NCBI GenBank assembly: GCA_008921705.1
Contig: VFFE01007563.1
Coordinates: forward strand, 1,150,768-1,214,767
Direction of reading: 5' to 3'
DNA: 64,000 bases
DNA from: Burhinus oedicnemus
Taxonomy: Eukaryota; Chordata; Aves; Charadriiformes; Burhinidae
Shown here: positions 50,364 to 62,763 of the stretch, one piece after another
Position numbering within the stretch: position 1 is the stretch's first letter
Layout of the letters: every line of letters starts with the position of its first letter
Made by a program: the position numbers and the translations under genes
Notes under the pieces: model-generated
The model's input: the letters and a program-made list of their open reading frames with translations, nothing else
Told to the model about the DNA's origin: nothing
The model's database searches: none

Positions 50364-53300
50364 TCATCATTACCTCAGTAGCATAACCAAGACAGAACAA
50401 TAAGAACAGTTTTGGAGCAGGAGGAGAGGACACCACTGAATGTCAGAGAGAAATCTGTAATACAGGGAATGCTAATAAAGTTAGGAATTGGTATGTGTGT
50501 ACCTCTGACTCCGCTTTTTACAGGCAGCACTGGAGTTGTAAATAAGAGAATGGTGCAAACTTTAGAAATAGTTTTCTATGGCATTTGAGGTGGGGAGGGG
50601 AGGAGAAAACATCTGCCATTTTGAAGCCATGTGTGGCTTTAAAATTATACTTTACATAAAATCAAATGCTGGGCAGGGAAGTGCATTCAAAGCATGCCCC
50701 CTTTTTCTTTTTTAGAAAGATTTAAAGCCAAATTTTGTATTTTTTTGAATAAAAAAATTTGAAGATATTTTCTGTCTTCAAAAGAAGAATTTTATGTATG
50801 ACATTTTTCTGACTTTGACAAATCTCAGAAAAGCTGTATTTTTATCATAAAGTATGGCTATATATGGCTATATAGGGTGCTATAGTCTTGTTACTGAAGT
50901 TCTTACAGCAGAGTTCCAAAAAATTGGTTCTTTAAAGTAGGATAAATCTTGGGATCCCCAATATGGAAAATAATAATTTGAAATTTTCCATATTCATATA
51001 TCTAATGGGTGAAAACATACTGGCTGTTGTAAAAATTAGTATCATTTTTGGACAAATTTTTATGTCTGTATGTGTTACCGTGTCTTGAAAACAAAATAAG
51101 TGGAAAAGAAACAGGTACAAAAACTCTAATGGTTTCATCAATCATCTGAAGGCCAGATTCTCTGCAACAGCAACCAAATACTTATTAACTGCCATCATTT
51201 CTCCAAAGGCAGTAGGGATCTTACTGGGCCCTTGAGGATCAACCAGTTGGATTGTGCACTAGGTCTTGACATGGCTCATGGGGTTTGCAGGTGTTTTAAA
51301 ATAATAAAGGCTGCTTTTTGTTAACTCTTTCGAGCTTTCAGCAGTTGTAGTTCAAAGTATACTCCTTTGCTTGAGGCAGAACTAAGTTCCCAGATTAAAA
51401 TGAGAAATGTGTTTAAATATTCAAATTTGGCTTGTTCCTTTTCATTCACTGGAAGAAATTCCTGTACAATATCACTTTTTATAGTTTATCTTGGAAGTAA
51501 TACTGTCTTCAAGTTAAATGATTAAAAACATTCTATTCAACAGGAAAGGTTCTTTTGAGCCCTTTCGAGCTCTTCTCCTGGCTTATGTTATCTAATCCAG
51601 TTTTTGACCTTCCACTGTTCTTCCAGTGCAAACTCCATTACATGCAACAGAAACAGAAGCTAATATTGATTACTGAAGCAAGCAATTTTGAAAGATGGAT
51701 CTAGATGAAAAAGTTGTTTATTATACTATTTTTTATCTGACCTGCAGTACCTTTTGAATGCAAAAAAACATTTGTTCTTGAATACTGGGATGTTCCCATT
51801 CATGTTCTACTTACGTTTTTTTAAAAAACAAACAGAAAACCTTGAAAACCTATAAAACTACATCTCAATTCATATTGATTGAGTTTATACCATATAACAA
51901 AAGGAATTCCATTGAAGTCAACTAATGTAAGATTCAAACCCAATTCAGTCTTTTAGGGAAAAACCTTGAACAGTTTATGACTGTAAATGGCTTGGGAATA
52001 GAAATTCTTCCCATCAGAGAAAGTCTTTTAATTCAGTAAAACAGAACTAAACAAAACAAATTCTGATACCTCCTTTAAGCCCTGTGTCTGTCCTTGCATT
52101 GCTGAAATACACATAACCACGAACTGGCCCTTTGCATTAAATCTATGACCTGGAGCAGCCAAAGAAATACGTTATAACTGTACCAATGTATTTTGTTGTT
52201 GTAGTTCTGATGAAATAAGGGAAGATTCAAGGACCACTCAACATCTTCTTTGCTAACAGTCAATAAAGAACACCTTTGTGAATTCTCTCCTCTTGTTCAC
52301 CTCTTAAATCTGAGAAATTATTATGTCTTATAGATTGATATATGAATTTTTTTTTGTATCTTTCTTCCTAAAGCATTATCCCTTTAATATTTGTTAATAT
52401 GTCTTTATATTAAAGACATATCATAGTTATAAACTCAAACATATATTTCTAACTAATCAGTACCCGAGAACACTGAACGGTAAATCAGCTCTCTGTGACT
52501 TCTAAAGGTAAAACAACACTGTAAAACAAAATCTTTACTTAAAATGTGCTTGGTTTTATTCATAAAATTTGTGAGTGAAAGGTATCTGCAATAAATTTCT
52601 TTTATGCTGTACACTATGTTGTTAACTGCGTTACTAGTTCCAGTTAAAGTCTCCTGGCATGTAACAGAGAGGTACATATTCCTTACAAATATGGAAATCT
52701 GAGGATAACTTGGGCTATTTAATTAGCTCTGCCCATTTCACTACTGTGGGAAAGCAGATTCAAGCATGAGAAAGGCAACATGTTGGCTTCCTTACCTCCT
52801 TCAGGTAGAAAGAAGTTTGTCACAGACTACATGATTTCGTTTTGCCTGTCAGAGCCTCTTTTCAGAAGGCTGATGAGGTAAGGGTGTTTGCAATGATTAG
52901 AGCCCAGGACATAACAAGTTGACAGTTAGCAAGGGTGTTCCCTATCTGCTCTACCTATAAAGAAGGGTCAAGTGGCTTATCTTAATGAAGCTGTAGATTT
53001 TCTGCTGTTAGGTAGTTTGGTTGGGTTTGGGTTTTTAACTGAAAAAAAAAAAAAAAAAAGGAAAAATAAGTGACTGACTTTATGCTGGGTTGTGTGCTGA
53101 TATTCTCTTTGCACCAAAAGGAAAGTTATTGGAGTATGTTGAAGTTCACAGGTAGTGTAGCTCCAGTATTTCTTTTCTGGAGAAAGTAGGATGAGGAAGA
53201 CAGCTGCTTATTTCCTGAAACAGAGTTCAAATGTTGCTAGAGTCATAATTATTACCGAAGTTCAGAAGGCTTTCTATATGGCGACAGAGGATTATCTATG

Positions 53301-54829
53301 GAAGAGATGATAGCAGAAATGTGGCTCCTATTGAGTAAAAGACAGAAAGGCTGATTATTAGGTTTCCATTTTAGCAGGTGTTTCTGATATAAGGCTTGAG
53401 AGTCCCTTTCTGTGAGGGAGGAAAAGAAAAAAACACCTGTGACAGGAAAGAAGTTTCTTTGGGCTTTGCATCGTGCTGCTCTTGTCATAATTGTGGAGTT
53501 GCAAAAGTCAAAAACTTGAGTCAAAAAAGAAAGGCTAAACAGAACAATCCCTTCCAGTCTGAGCAAGAGTAGGAGCTTTTGATCTTCTACCGGGTTTCTC
53601 CCTAACTCTTTCCTTTCATTTTTTGTTTCAGTTAAGAACCAGTGTAAAGTTCTAGATTGAAGTGAGGGGGACTGAAGTCAGTGAACAATGGTCCTCTCGG
53701 CATTGTACACAAAGATGCTTTTATGCTTTCTTAATGGACTATCCCTAAAAAGTGTAAATAACTCGGCCCAACCAGTGAATGTTAAAAAAAAAAAATAGGC
53801 TCTGCATTTTGGAAGTATTCTGATAAATATGTCAAGATAGATCATAGCACAATATTCAAAATAACATTTTCATTTAGAGCAGTGAGGCACTCTGGACCAA
53901 TCCCTTTAAAGCATGCCCCTTTCCTGTTTTAAAGCTGTGTTAGTAAGAGCTCTCTTAAAGCTTGATAGCAGCAGTAATGTGCGTGTTTTCAAATCACTTC
54001 TCTAATTTGCAGATGGAGCTCAGAAGTTGCTTTTACTTTCTGAGCTTGTATTTGTTAGTTCGAGTCCCTCATTTTGTATACCTTGTCTGTACTGTTTCAT
54101 TAAGGGAAATAATAAATACCCTGAACAGGTTTGGTTGTCAGGGACTTGACTGCAATGCATCAAACAGGACGTGGTTATATATAGCTGTAAATCATTCCAG
54201 TATAGTAAAATTTTCCCAAATTCTCATTTGGTATGTACACAATCACTGGACATCAGCTGAATTCTGAATAGATATTTTTTGGCTTGATTTTCAGTTTAAA
54301 GTGGTAGCGTAAGTGAAAAAAAATATTCTTCCTATTTCTGAAATTACGAACCATGTGAAATGATAATCTGAACAAGACAGTGCAAGTCTCAGAAGATAAT
54401 TGATTGAATTTATTTTTCTTCAGTTTGTATGATCAATTTTTCTTTAAGGGTCCAGAAAAGTACTAGAAATGTGTATTCTTTTCTGGCCATAATCTGAGTC
54501 TCATCTTGGACTTTTATGCAGCTTTTTGTCAGTGTTCTATTAGGGCATAAGGCTATGTTAACCATTCATACCATCCTACTTTTAGAAGAAAAAGGACAGT
54601 TGAAAGGTTCTTCTGACATCAGACAGTTCAGATCGTAAAATATGCTGTAAAATTATAACATGCAACAACCTTGCTATCTGATGAGCTGGTATATGTTGAA
54701 AGTGACACCATTGCAAACGTACTCTGTGTTACTCCAGTAGTTTGGCCTCAGTAAGTATGGGATATGGTCAGGCATTCATTCTTAACTTGGAATTTGTTTT
54801 CCGTTATGAATATGGTTCTTATAAATAGG

Positions 54830-55330
54830 AACAGCTTTTTGTGCTGCACAGCCCACGGCAAGGCCAGAAAAGGTCAGATGTTGATGCAGATGCCTCCGTT
54901 GCAGCAGAACAAACCGAATGGGCACCAGGACTGCCTATCTGCCAAGCTCGTGCACTGGCCACTGTGGGAATTACTGTGGGCAGGAAAGAGGAGAAAGTTG
55001 AGGGCAGTGAAGGGGAGGAGAGAAAGAGACAATGATGGCGAATCTGGCAATGAAAAGGAAAAAGTGGGTCTGTCAGGGAATGCAAAACAAAATGCCACCT
55101 GAGTCCTTCGGCCTCCTTGTGTATCTCACAGTTCATGCAGCAACAGTTCCCACGCAGCATCAGAGGGAGGGTGTAAGGTCGAGGGAGCCATGTGCTCTGC
55201 AGGCAGCAGCGGTGTTGCAGAGTGCCAAACGAGTGCATCACAGCTGCTGGGGAAATGCGCTGCCATTTTTCAGATGTATTTGTCATCTCTTTAAAAGCCT
55301 AAATCTGCTTTCCGACGCACGTCGCTAAAT
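54830..55330. other. GC-raised block with overlapping open frames
   Basis: GC and CpG content rise visibly relative to the flanks, for example CCGACGCACGTCGC near 55312-55325. The block is open on both strands: 155 codons at 54819-55286 minus, and 112 codons at 54764-55102 plus. None of the translations is recognisable. An acceptor-like CATTTTTCAG lies near 55264-55273. It could be a regulatory element, a lncRNA exon or a decayed repeat. The long frames may simply reflect the base composition. Confidence 0.3.
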
Positions 55331-58300
55331 GGTTTGAAAACAGGAAAAAAATACAGTCAGCTTAGTACTGCATGTGTCACTTGGACTTGTCTTTGTTTAG
55401 ACTGCTATCTGTTCCCACAATGGCTTTTATCTTTCCCCTCTGTCTCATTGTATGGTATATGGAGAGAGGAAGGTTAAGAGACCAGAACCCATCCGTGCAT
55501 ATGCATATGCATTTACAGAACCCAGATTTCTGTGAACTAAAGAAGTGGCATCCGCTTCAGCAAATATTCCAGGCTGTGATATACTCCCTACTCCTGCGTA
55601 TTGACAGTAGACAAAAAAAACCCCACCCTCACCGGGCAATCTGACTGTCCATGGCTGGTACATTTCAAGCAGAATTAAGGACAGGATTCTGACAGATTTC
55701 AAATAACTCTTTCTCAAACCAGAGCTTACTGTCTTGCTCCGATTTATGGCATTCCTCTACTCATTTGCATCAACAATATGTTACCTGTTCTGTAGGTCTT
55801 GAATTGCTAAAGTGATTTTAAGTGCTTCTAGCCTCAGTTTGTAAATAACTTCAGCTCTGTGACATCCTTTAGTCGCTAGATTGTGTATCCTGTATTCATA
55901 AGCACAAACTTGAATATTGTTGCCTACATCAGCCTGACACCTTTGTTTGTCTTTGATACTTTGATTTATGAACATGCTTTATGAAAGGCTGTCCGGGTAA
56001 GAAGCACCTTTACGTATTTGCTGCCTGCTTCCCTAATAAAACATTTATTAGACAAGAAAACCTGGAGGGAAATATCTGGATTTGTCCTCACAAAATAACA
56101 GTAGTGAGTAAATGAGTAAATAAAGTTAGTAGAATTATGAGCATGTTGTAATATCCATTTTGTCTGAGCTATTAATTTTAAAATGTTCTCATTGCCAGGA
56201 ATGTTATTGTCATTGTTATAACCAGAAGAACTTCATAGACAATGCAGCAGAGTTAAAACATATTAATTCACGTATGCTTAAAAATGGGCATTATTAACCA
56301 TTGCTGAACTGGGGCCCTGCTTGACAGTTTGCAGACAAGTAGGAGGGCATGAAATGCATACGTTTATGTGACCCTATATTAAGCACTATTTGTTTTAGTT
56401 TTAATCCTTGCCTAATATCTATATGGTATGTGATTGTTTTTTGTTGGTTTCTTGTGTGTTTGTTTTGTTGAAATTTGATTGGATTTTTTTAAATCTGCTT
56501 ATTTTCAAAAGGGATAAGAAATAAGCATTTTGGGGAAAGGTTTTAGAAGGCACTGTGGGGAAGAAGAACAGGTTACTCACTAATGTCTCTGTAGGACACC
56601 ATCCCAAACACAGGTTCTGCTTGCTTTGATCTTCCCTAGGTATGGCAGCTTTCAATGCTGCCAGCTCTGCACTGACACCTAACCTCACCCGTGTCCTTCA
56701 GGGATAAGCCCTGTACGTTGAACTGTGTGGTTTGAAGGGTGAGCAAGTCCAGAAGGAATACTTTACTTTTCCCCAGTGCAGTTGCCTATCTACCCTGAAA
56801 TGAAGGGAAGAAAAAGAGAAGGGCAGAGACAGGGAAAGAAAACATGCATTTGTTTCATTTATTATTCTGCATAATAGTCCTCCTTCTGATCCCCCTGGCT
56901 CTGTGGATGTAAGGTCATATTGTTTTGCACTACTAGAACACCAGTAATCAGAACATGTCGAAGTCTTGCAAGTATGAGTCAGTTACGTCTCCTGACACAG
57001 AGATCAGATAATCTGTTAAGGTGTTGGGGTCCTTTCTGACACTGGCTTTCTTGCTGAAAGGGCAAATCTTCTAAAAGGTTTGTTTTGCTAGTAACTAGTT
57101 TTCTGTGTTCCTGAAGATGTCACCTGTTTCTGCATAAGTCTGGAGTAATTTTAAGGATGTGGCCTGGTCAATCTCTACAATGATCCCTTTCAATGTATAG
57201 GAATTATAAGCAGATGAAGTAGCTCTTAGTCCAAGCATGAGGGTGTTCTGTATGTTTTAGCTCTACTATGTTGAAGTTGCTTGCTTCAGCGACTCTGCAA
57301 CAAAATTATGGAAATTTATTTCAGAACTGTTGTATTTTTTCCCCCACTTCAACAGTTCTCCTCCTTGTAATCTTCAAATTAGACATTTACAAGGTACTCT
57401 GTGCCCAGATTCTATTTCTTTGTACATTGAAATACATATTTATGTCCCATAGATTGCAGGGTGCAGAGTGAGATCATGCTTTTATCATCTTTATTCTTCC
57501 TAAAACAAGATAGAAATTCTGTGCATTGGTTTAAAACAAAGGTGAAGTCATTTACATGTGCAGACATAACATATTTTCATAATGATTATATTTTTGCATT
57601 TATTCAGTATATCTAATTGTCTTGTATAAAACAATCCTAGGCAGAAAGAGCTACTTATTTCCAAAGCAAAGGTGGTAATGCATGGCACGTACACAATCCA
57701 TTTCTTTTGCTTACAGGTAACTGATTATTTGCTTATTTAACAAAGCCAGTGTAACTAAGATGGAATATGTTGCACCCTGGGGGCTTTAATACTGTACCAC
57801 AAAGAAATATCAAAGAAATTTAAATGTGTTCTCATTAAACTCAATGGCCCAGTTTCCAGTACTATGCTGAATCATTTTGATCCAGTTCCATTAAGGTGAC
57901 CTTGCCATGACTTTGACTTTCCAGCTGGGCAAAATACTTCCAAGAGGAAGCCCTGCTACAGGTGGCATGCAAGGAGATGCTATTTGTCCTTATATGACCA
58001 CTGTAATCACTGGAGTTGAGAAGAGACTCTGAAGGATGGCCTTCTTCCTGACAAGGGCTGAGGGTGCATAAACATGTTCAGAAGCAAAGGCAAACATGCT
58101 GTAAATCACTGAATATACACCTGCACTTTAACGGCAGAGGTGCATGAAGCATGACAGGTTGGCTTTCAGCACCTCTGTACGGCTTACTGCTCCTGTGCTG
58201 CATCTCTGCCTTAAGCATATTCCGCTGCTTTGTGCTTCTCTGCCCGTTGCTTTCCAAAGTATCTCCAGTAACAAGGCATTCCAAAACAATAGCAAGCGTG

Positions 58301-58550
58301 AAAAAAGGAGACATGTTTTGGCCTTCCTGATCAATAGCACATTGACACAGAACACAGGGACAGTGCTGTTCAAAGCAGACCCACCCCCACTTTCCCCAGA
58401 GCACATAGTTTTATGAGGCCACTGCGATATAATTAGGATTAATTTGATCAGTCTCAATTATGCATGATTCATAGGTAAAGGCCATCTAGTATATATGTAT
58501 TTATAAACTTGTAGAGACATAAACAGCCCCTCACTCCATAAATTGGGAAA
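55331..58550. other. Unique DNA, no gene seen
   Basis: No recognised exon or transposon. The part from about 55750 to 56400 is free of simple repeats and looks like conserved non-coding sequence, but that is an impression only. Overlapping 90-109-codon frames at 58078-58457, open on both strands, have no identifiable domain. Confidence 0.55.
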
Positions 58551-58555
58551 GGTAC
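58551..58555. repeat. Left target-site duplication of the LTR (imperfect)
   Basis: GGTAC immediately precedes the LTR start TGTCC. Its partner GGTAG follows the LTR end at 60511. Four of five bases match. A 5-bp duplication is the size usual for ERVL-type (class III) elements. Confidence 0.6.
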
Positions 58556-58885
58556 TGTCCCGCTTTCAGCTGAGATAAAGTTAATTTTCTTTCTAGCGGT
58601 TGCTGTTTTCAGATGTAGTATGAAAGGAATGTCAATAACGTCTATTGTTTCAGTTGTTGCTACGTGATGTTTGTACTAGTCAAGGACTTTTTTCAGCTTC
58701 CTATAGAAGCTGAGGAGGAACATAGACAGAACAATGGAATGGCCAATAGAATATTCCATACCATACACATCATGCTTGGTATATAAGTGGGGGTTGGTTG
58801 GGGGGGTAGACTCCAAGATCACTGCTTGGGTCAGGCTGGGCAATCAATTCACTGGGTGGTGAGAGTGACGTGACTTGTATATTCT

Positions 58886-58947
58886 TTTGTCATTATTATT
58901 TTTATTTTTATTTATTTATTTATTTATTTATTATTATTAGTGTTATT
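58886..58947. repeat. TTTA/TTA microsatellite within the LTR
   Basis: A run of ATT, then TTTTA, TTTA and TTA units. Related avian LTR copies carry a TTA-rich tract at this place, just before the CR1 insertion point. It is prone to slippage and AT-rich, which suits it as a LINE integration target. Confidence 0.85.
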
Positions 58948-59064
58948 TTCCTTTTCATAGAAACATAGAATGGTTTAGGTTGGAAGGGACCTTAAAGATC
59001 ATCTATTTCCAACCCCCTTGCCACGGCCAAGGACACCTCCTACTAGACCAGATTGCTCAAAGCC

Positions 59065-59706
59065 TCATCCAGCCTGGCCTTGAACACTTCCAGGGGAGGG
59101 GGCATCCACAGCTTCCCTGGGCAACCTGTTCCAGTGCCTCACTACCCTCACAGTAAGGAATTTCTTCCTGAGATCTAACCTAAGTCTACCCTCTTCTAGT
59201 TTGAAGCCATTACCCCTTGTCCTATCGCTACATGTCGTTGTAAAAAGTCCCTCTCCAGATTTCTTGTAGGCCCCTTTCAGATAGTGGAAGGCTGCTAAAA
59301 GGTCTCCCTGGACCCTTCTCTTCTCCAGGCTGAACAACCCCAACTCTCTCAGCCTGTCCTCATAGCAGAGGTGCTCTAACCCTCTGATCATCTTTGTGGC
59401 CCTCCTCTGGACCATCTCCAACAGATCCATGTCCTTCTTACTTTGGCAGCTCCAGAACCGGACACCATATTCCAGGCGGGGTCTCAGGAGAGCAAAGCAG
59501 AGGGGCAGGATCACCTCCCTTGACCTGCTGGCCATGCTTCTTTTGATGCAGCTCAGGATACAGTTGGCCTTCTGCGCTGTGAGTGCACATTGCTCGTTCA
59601 TGTTGAGCTTCTCATCCACCAACACTCCCAAGTCCTTCTCCTCAGGGCTGCTCTTAACCCATTCTCTGCCCAGCCTGTCTTTGTGCACGGGATTGCCCTG
59701 ACCCAC
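59065..59706 (-). pseudogene. CR1 ORF2, C-terminal part of reverse transcriptase
   Basis: The longest open frame in the window, 213 codons on the minus strand. It covers the end of the reverse-transcriptase domain and the C-terminus. Typical landmarks are [53 protein letters not shown] and [14 protein letters not shown]. The catalytic aspartates lie upstream in another frame, separated by a frameshift, so the fragment cannot work alone. In the intact family this protein copies the LINE RNA at the target site. The clean frame suggests a fairly young insertion. Confidence 0.9.
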
Positions 59707-59945
59707 ATGCAGGACCTTGCACTTGGCCTATTGAACTTCATGAGTTTGGCATGGGCCCACCTTTCAAGCCTGTCCACATCCCTCTGGATGACATCCCTTC
59801 CCTCCAGCATGTCAACCAATCCACACAGCTTGGTGTCATCCGCAAACTTGCTGAGGGTGCACTCAGTCCCAACATCCATGTCACCAACAAAGGTGTTAAA
59901 TAATAACAGTCCCAGTACCGACCCCTGAGGAACACCGCTTGTCAC
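59598..59945 (-). pseudogene. CR1 ORF2 fragment with motifs B and C (FADD)
   Basis: A 115-codon minus-strand frame. It opens with [14 protein letters not shown] (motif B turn) and continues to [17 protein letters not shown], the catalytic YXDD-type box with FADD, as is normal for CR1. From about residue 75 on, the sequence drifts out of the family frame; there the correct continuation lies in the frame of the 59065-59706 fragment. Both catalytic aspartates are present, but a frameshift separates them from the C-terminus. Confidence 0.85.
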
Positions 59946-60291
59946 TGTTCACCACTTGGACATTGACCTGTTGACTGCAACTCTGAATGCGACCATCCAG
60001 CCAATTCCTTATCCACTGAGTGGTCCATTGGTCAAATCCATGTCTCTTCAATTTAGAGACAAGGATGTTATGTGGGACAGTGTCAAATGCCTTGCACAAG
60101 TCCAGGTAGATGACATCTGTTGCTCTCCCCTTATCCACCAATACTGTAACCTCATCGTTGAAGGCCACCAAATTTGTCAGGCATGATTTGCCCTTAGTGA
60201 AGCCATGTTGGCTGTCACCAATCACCTCCTTATTTTCCTTGTGCCTTAGCAGAGTTTCCAGGAGGATCTGCTCTATGATCTTGCTGGGCAC
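59896..60291 (-). pseudogene. CR1 ORF2 fragment, reverse-transcriptase fingers and motif A
   Basis: A 131-codon minus-strand frame. It contains [31 protein letters not shown], then [20 protein letters not shown] (motif A with the catalytic aspartate), and [10 protein letters not shown]. It ends after a frameshift just before motif B. The 5' side is lost through truncation of the element near 60350. Residues match the CR1 family well, with few substitutions. Confidence 0.88.
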
Positions 60292-60510
60292 AGAGGTGAG
60301 ACTGTAGTTCCCTGGGTCTTCTTTTTTACCCTTTTTAAAAATGAGGGTTTCATTATTGTTCTATTAAACTGTCTTCATCTCAGCCCACAAGGGGTTTTGT
60401 TTCCTTTTGCTTCCTTTTCTCCCTTTTCTCCTTACCCTTCTAGGGGGGGAGGAAGGGGGTGAGTGAGAGGCTGCATGGTCTTAGTTGATGGCTGAGGTTA
60501 AACCATGACA

Positions 60511-60515
60511 GGTAG
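60511..60515. repeat. Right target-site duplication of the LTR (imperfect)
   Basis: GGTAG directly follows the LTR terminus GACA and corresponds to GGTAC before the LTR, with one mismatch. Confidence 0.6.
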
Positions 60516-62763
60516 GCACCATGAAACTGTTACATTGACCTAATAGCTCTTTGGCATCAAAAGAGAGAGGTAGTCCTGTTCCCCTTGCTTAGCATGCTCA
60601 GTGGTTCTTTTGACCCCACTGTGAACAGATTCGGTTCATCAAACTAGCAGAAAAAAAAAAAAAAAAAGGTAAAAAAAGGAAAGCAATAGTTTTCTGTCAA
60701 TTCAATATCCTGTATCCAGTCATGTATGGGTCTGGCAAGTTAGGAGACATGGTGGAAGAGAGAGAATAAGGTAGGTGAAAAATGAAAAAAATTCATAGAG
60801 AGTGAGCTGATGAGTCAGTTAAAACATACAGTGAAATCAGATCATTAAGATGCAGGATATTCACAGGGTGATTACTAACAATCCATCTATGTGACATTTA
60901 ATTCTTAGAATTTTTGTGTTAGAAGTCAAATTTCTGTTGTGAATATTCTTCTCTAGTGGCAAGGGTCACTTTAGTGAATTCACAGAAATGATCCAGTGAT
61001 CATTTCAGTGAAGCTATCTGCATCCATTTGAACATAATCAATCTAAAAATCAGGCTGGAAAACTTGCCTACAATGTTTTGAAAGTATATAGTGCCAGCCA
61101 GCCATAAAAATAACTTTCTATATCTCTTCCTTGCATCTAATTTTGATCCAAGCCATATTCAAAAGAAGTATGTGTAATTGAAGAAAATATGCAGCTAGAT
61201 GCCAAGCTAGTACTGTGATTTATTATCTGATCTACACCGCAATCGCCCACTGCAAGATGCTTCTGAAAGTAAACGAATTCAAAGGACTAGATCTAAAGAT
61301 GGTTGTCTGTTGACATAGCTCCAAGCCTAGCCTAAAGATCTGAGTAGATTTCTCCCATCTCTTATTTACAATCACATATTTTTTCCATCACAGGCTGACT
61401 TTCTTCCCAAAAATAAAGCTTTCCGTGGCAAATGGCAGACAGAAGGTAATGTTTTCAGAAGTATTTGAGTGACTGACATTCCCCAGGGTGTGTATGCATG
61501 GTAGAGATTTTCATGCACCCTAAGGGCCAAGAAGCTAGAACTGACTGGTCTGTGTTGTGAGGCTGTGCCTGGGGACTTGCATCATGGGAAGGAAGCTCCA
61601 GAGACATCCACAGACCTGTCCTGCGCTGGGAGGGCTCACTGATCTGGTGCCTGTTAAGGGAGTTGTCTGCCTCACACTCTCTAGTGTAGTGCAGTGCAGT
61701 GCTACTTGTAGTAACACTCCCAGTCACTCAGACATTGAAAATTATCCTTTTTCCCCAGATATTCTACTTAAGAACATTTTCCATAGTACACATTTCACTA
61801 AAGCTTTGCCTTCTCTTCAATTTATTTCCTTGTTGAAATTAAGATTTGGTTCAGGCAAAAAAATGGGGAACAATACACATACTTTGGTTAAAATCTTTTG
61901 AGCAATATTCCCATGAATCATTCTGAAATTTATACAACATTAAAAAACCCCAGTATTTATTTTCTTGCTCCTTTGGTCAGTCCAAGTAGATTCTGCCACA
62001 ATAAACCATCAAACGAGACACTTTCCAAATGAAAACTGACATATTATCCAGACTCCTTGACATAAAACTGCTCAGCCACTTTCTGGATGCACTTTCTCAA
62101 AACTCTCTTCATATGCTGCAGAGGTGGCCAGCAAGCAATTTTTGAGCTATATGCAGCTGATTAATGGTTCAAGCAAGACTCCTGGGCTGGTGCTGTGTGA
62201 TGTGCCTGGTGACAGCTCTGTCACTCTGATGGCTGAGCAAACTCTTGGAGGGAACAGGATTTTTAGAGACTGACATTGCTAGGTTTGCCTGGGAGTCACC
62301 TATACATCCAGTCTAGCTCCACTGCTCAGATGAGCTTACCTCTACCAATAACAATATAAGATTTTCTTTCCCTGTGATTTTTGCATAAAAGTGCACCTTT
62401 TACATGAATAAGGATCAGAGGTTTCAGGCCAGTGTATTCCCTGTGCACACTAAAATCAATGAGTGTTCAGCGAGTGTTAGATCATACATGGTAATATGTT
62501 AACCCACTGCATCATTAAGACAGCTAGTTTCAGTAACAATAACAACAGATAACAAGGTTTTCATGCATATCCTAATCTTGCCACTTGTAACATCCGCAGA
62601 CAGATACTAAAACTCACGACTTTGAAACAGAGTCCCAAAGTCATTACATCAGATTAAGACTATGCCAAATTTCAGTCAGCTGGTAAGACTCGGTGTCCCC
62701 CATCTGAGTTTCTGTTGTATCTGTCATACATATATATAATAAATTAAATGGGTCTGGGAAAAG
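60516..62763. other. Unique AT-rich DNA, no gene seen
   Basis: No recognised exon or transposon. It contains an A17 homopolymer at 60651-60667. A slightly GC-raised patch at about 61550-61720 has overlapping open frames (114 codons at 61557-61901 plus; 90 codons at 61455-61727 minus) and no recognisable domain. Confidence 0.6.

Larger units (their letters stand above)
47635..54829. other. Unique AT-rich DNA, no gene seen
   Basis: No credible exon. It holds an inverted repeat (48194-48226) inside a conserved-looking stretch, an unexplained 141-codon frame (49938-50363), and poly-A runs at 53042-53059 (A18) and near 53789-53800. Tandem TATGGCTATA motifs lie near 50859-50885. Confidence 0.6.
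58956..60350 (-). mobile_element. CR1 LINE with near-complete reverse-transcriptase region, nested in an LTR
   Basis: The 3' end at the left has two octamers (CATAGAAA 58956-58963, CATAGAAT 58964-58971), followed by TGGTTTAGGTTGGAAGGGAC. On the minus strand the element runs from a 5' truncation near 60350 through the whole reverse-transcriptase core. Motif A ([13 protein letters not shown], about 60078-60120), the motif-B turn ([10 protein letters not shown], about 59905-59945) and the catalytic FADDTKL (59828-59846) are all present, followed by the C-terminal domain. The core residues are conserved, but the reading frame shifts near 59900-59945 and again near 59600-59706. The endonuclease is absent through truncation. 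It is the best-preserved CR1 in the window and is inserted antisense to its host LTR. Confidence 0.95.
58556..60510 (+). mobile_element. Solo endogenous-retrovirus LTR, split by a CR1 insertion
   Basis: The LTR starts TGTCCCGCTTTCAGCTGAGA at 58556 and ends GGTTAAACCATGACA at 60510, so it has the TG...CA termini of retroviral LTRs. Its left part (58556-58955) holds U3, with a TATATAAG promoter-like box near 58780-58788, and an AT-repeat tract. Its right part (60351-60510) resumes with TCTATTAAACTGTCTTCATC, containing the polyadenylation-region ATTAAA, and then a pyrimidine-rich tract and a G-run. The combined length is about 560 bases. No retroviral genes adjoin it, so it is a solo LTR left by recombination between two LTRs. 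The match to a common avian LTR is from memory. The CR1 at 58956-60350 interrupts it and is therefore younger. Confidence 0.85.

Noticed and set aside
53042..53059. Poly-A run as a retrogene tail on the plus strand
   Set aside because: The upstream sequence lacks a polyadenylation signal and any coding similarity.
54007..54080. tRNA-like A box (GAGCTCAG) and B box (GTTCGAGTCC) at near-correct spacing
   Set aside because: The implied T arm does not pair, the D loop would be far too long, and there is no acceptor stem. I treat it as chance, not a tRNA or tRNA-derived SINE.
59396..59928. Plus-strand frames of 101-112 codons over the CR1 at 58956
   Set aside because: They are antisense shadows of the LINE reverse-transcriptase coding strand.
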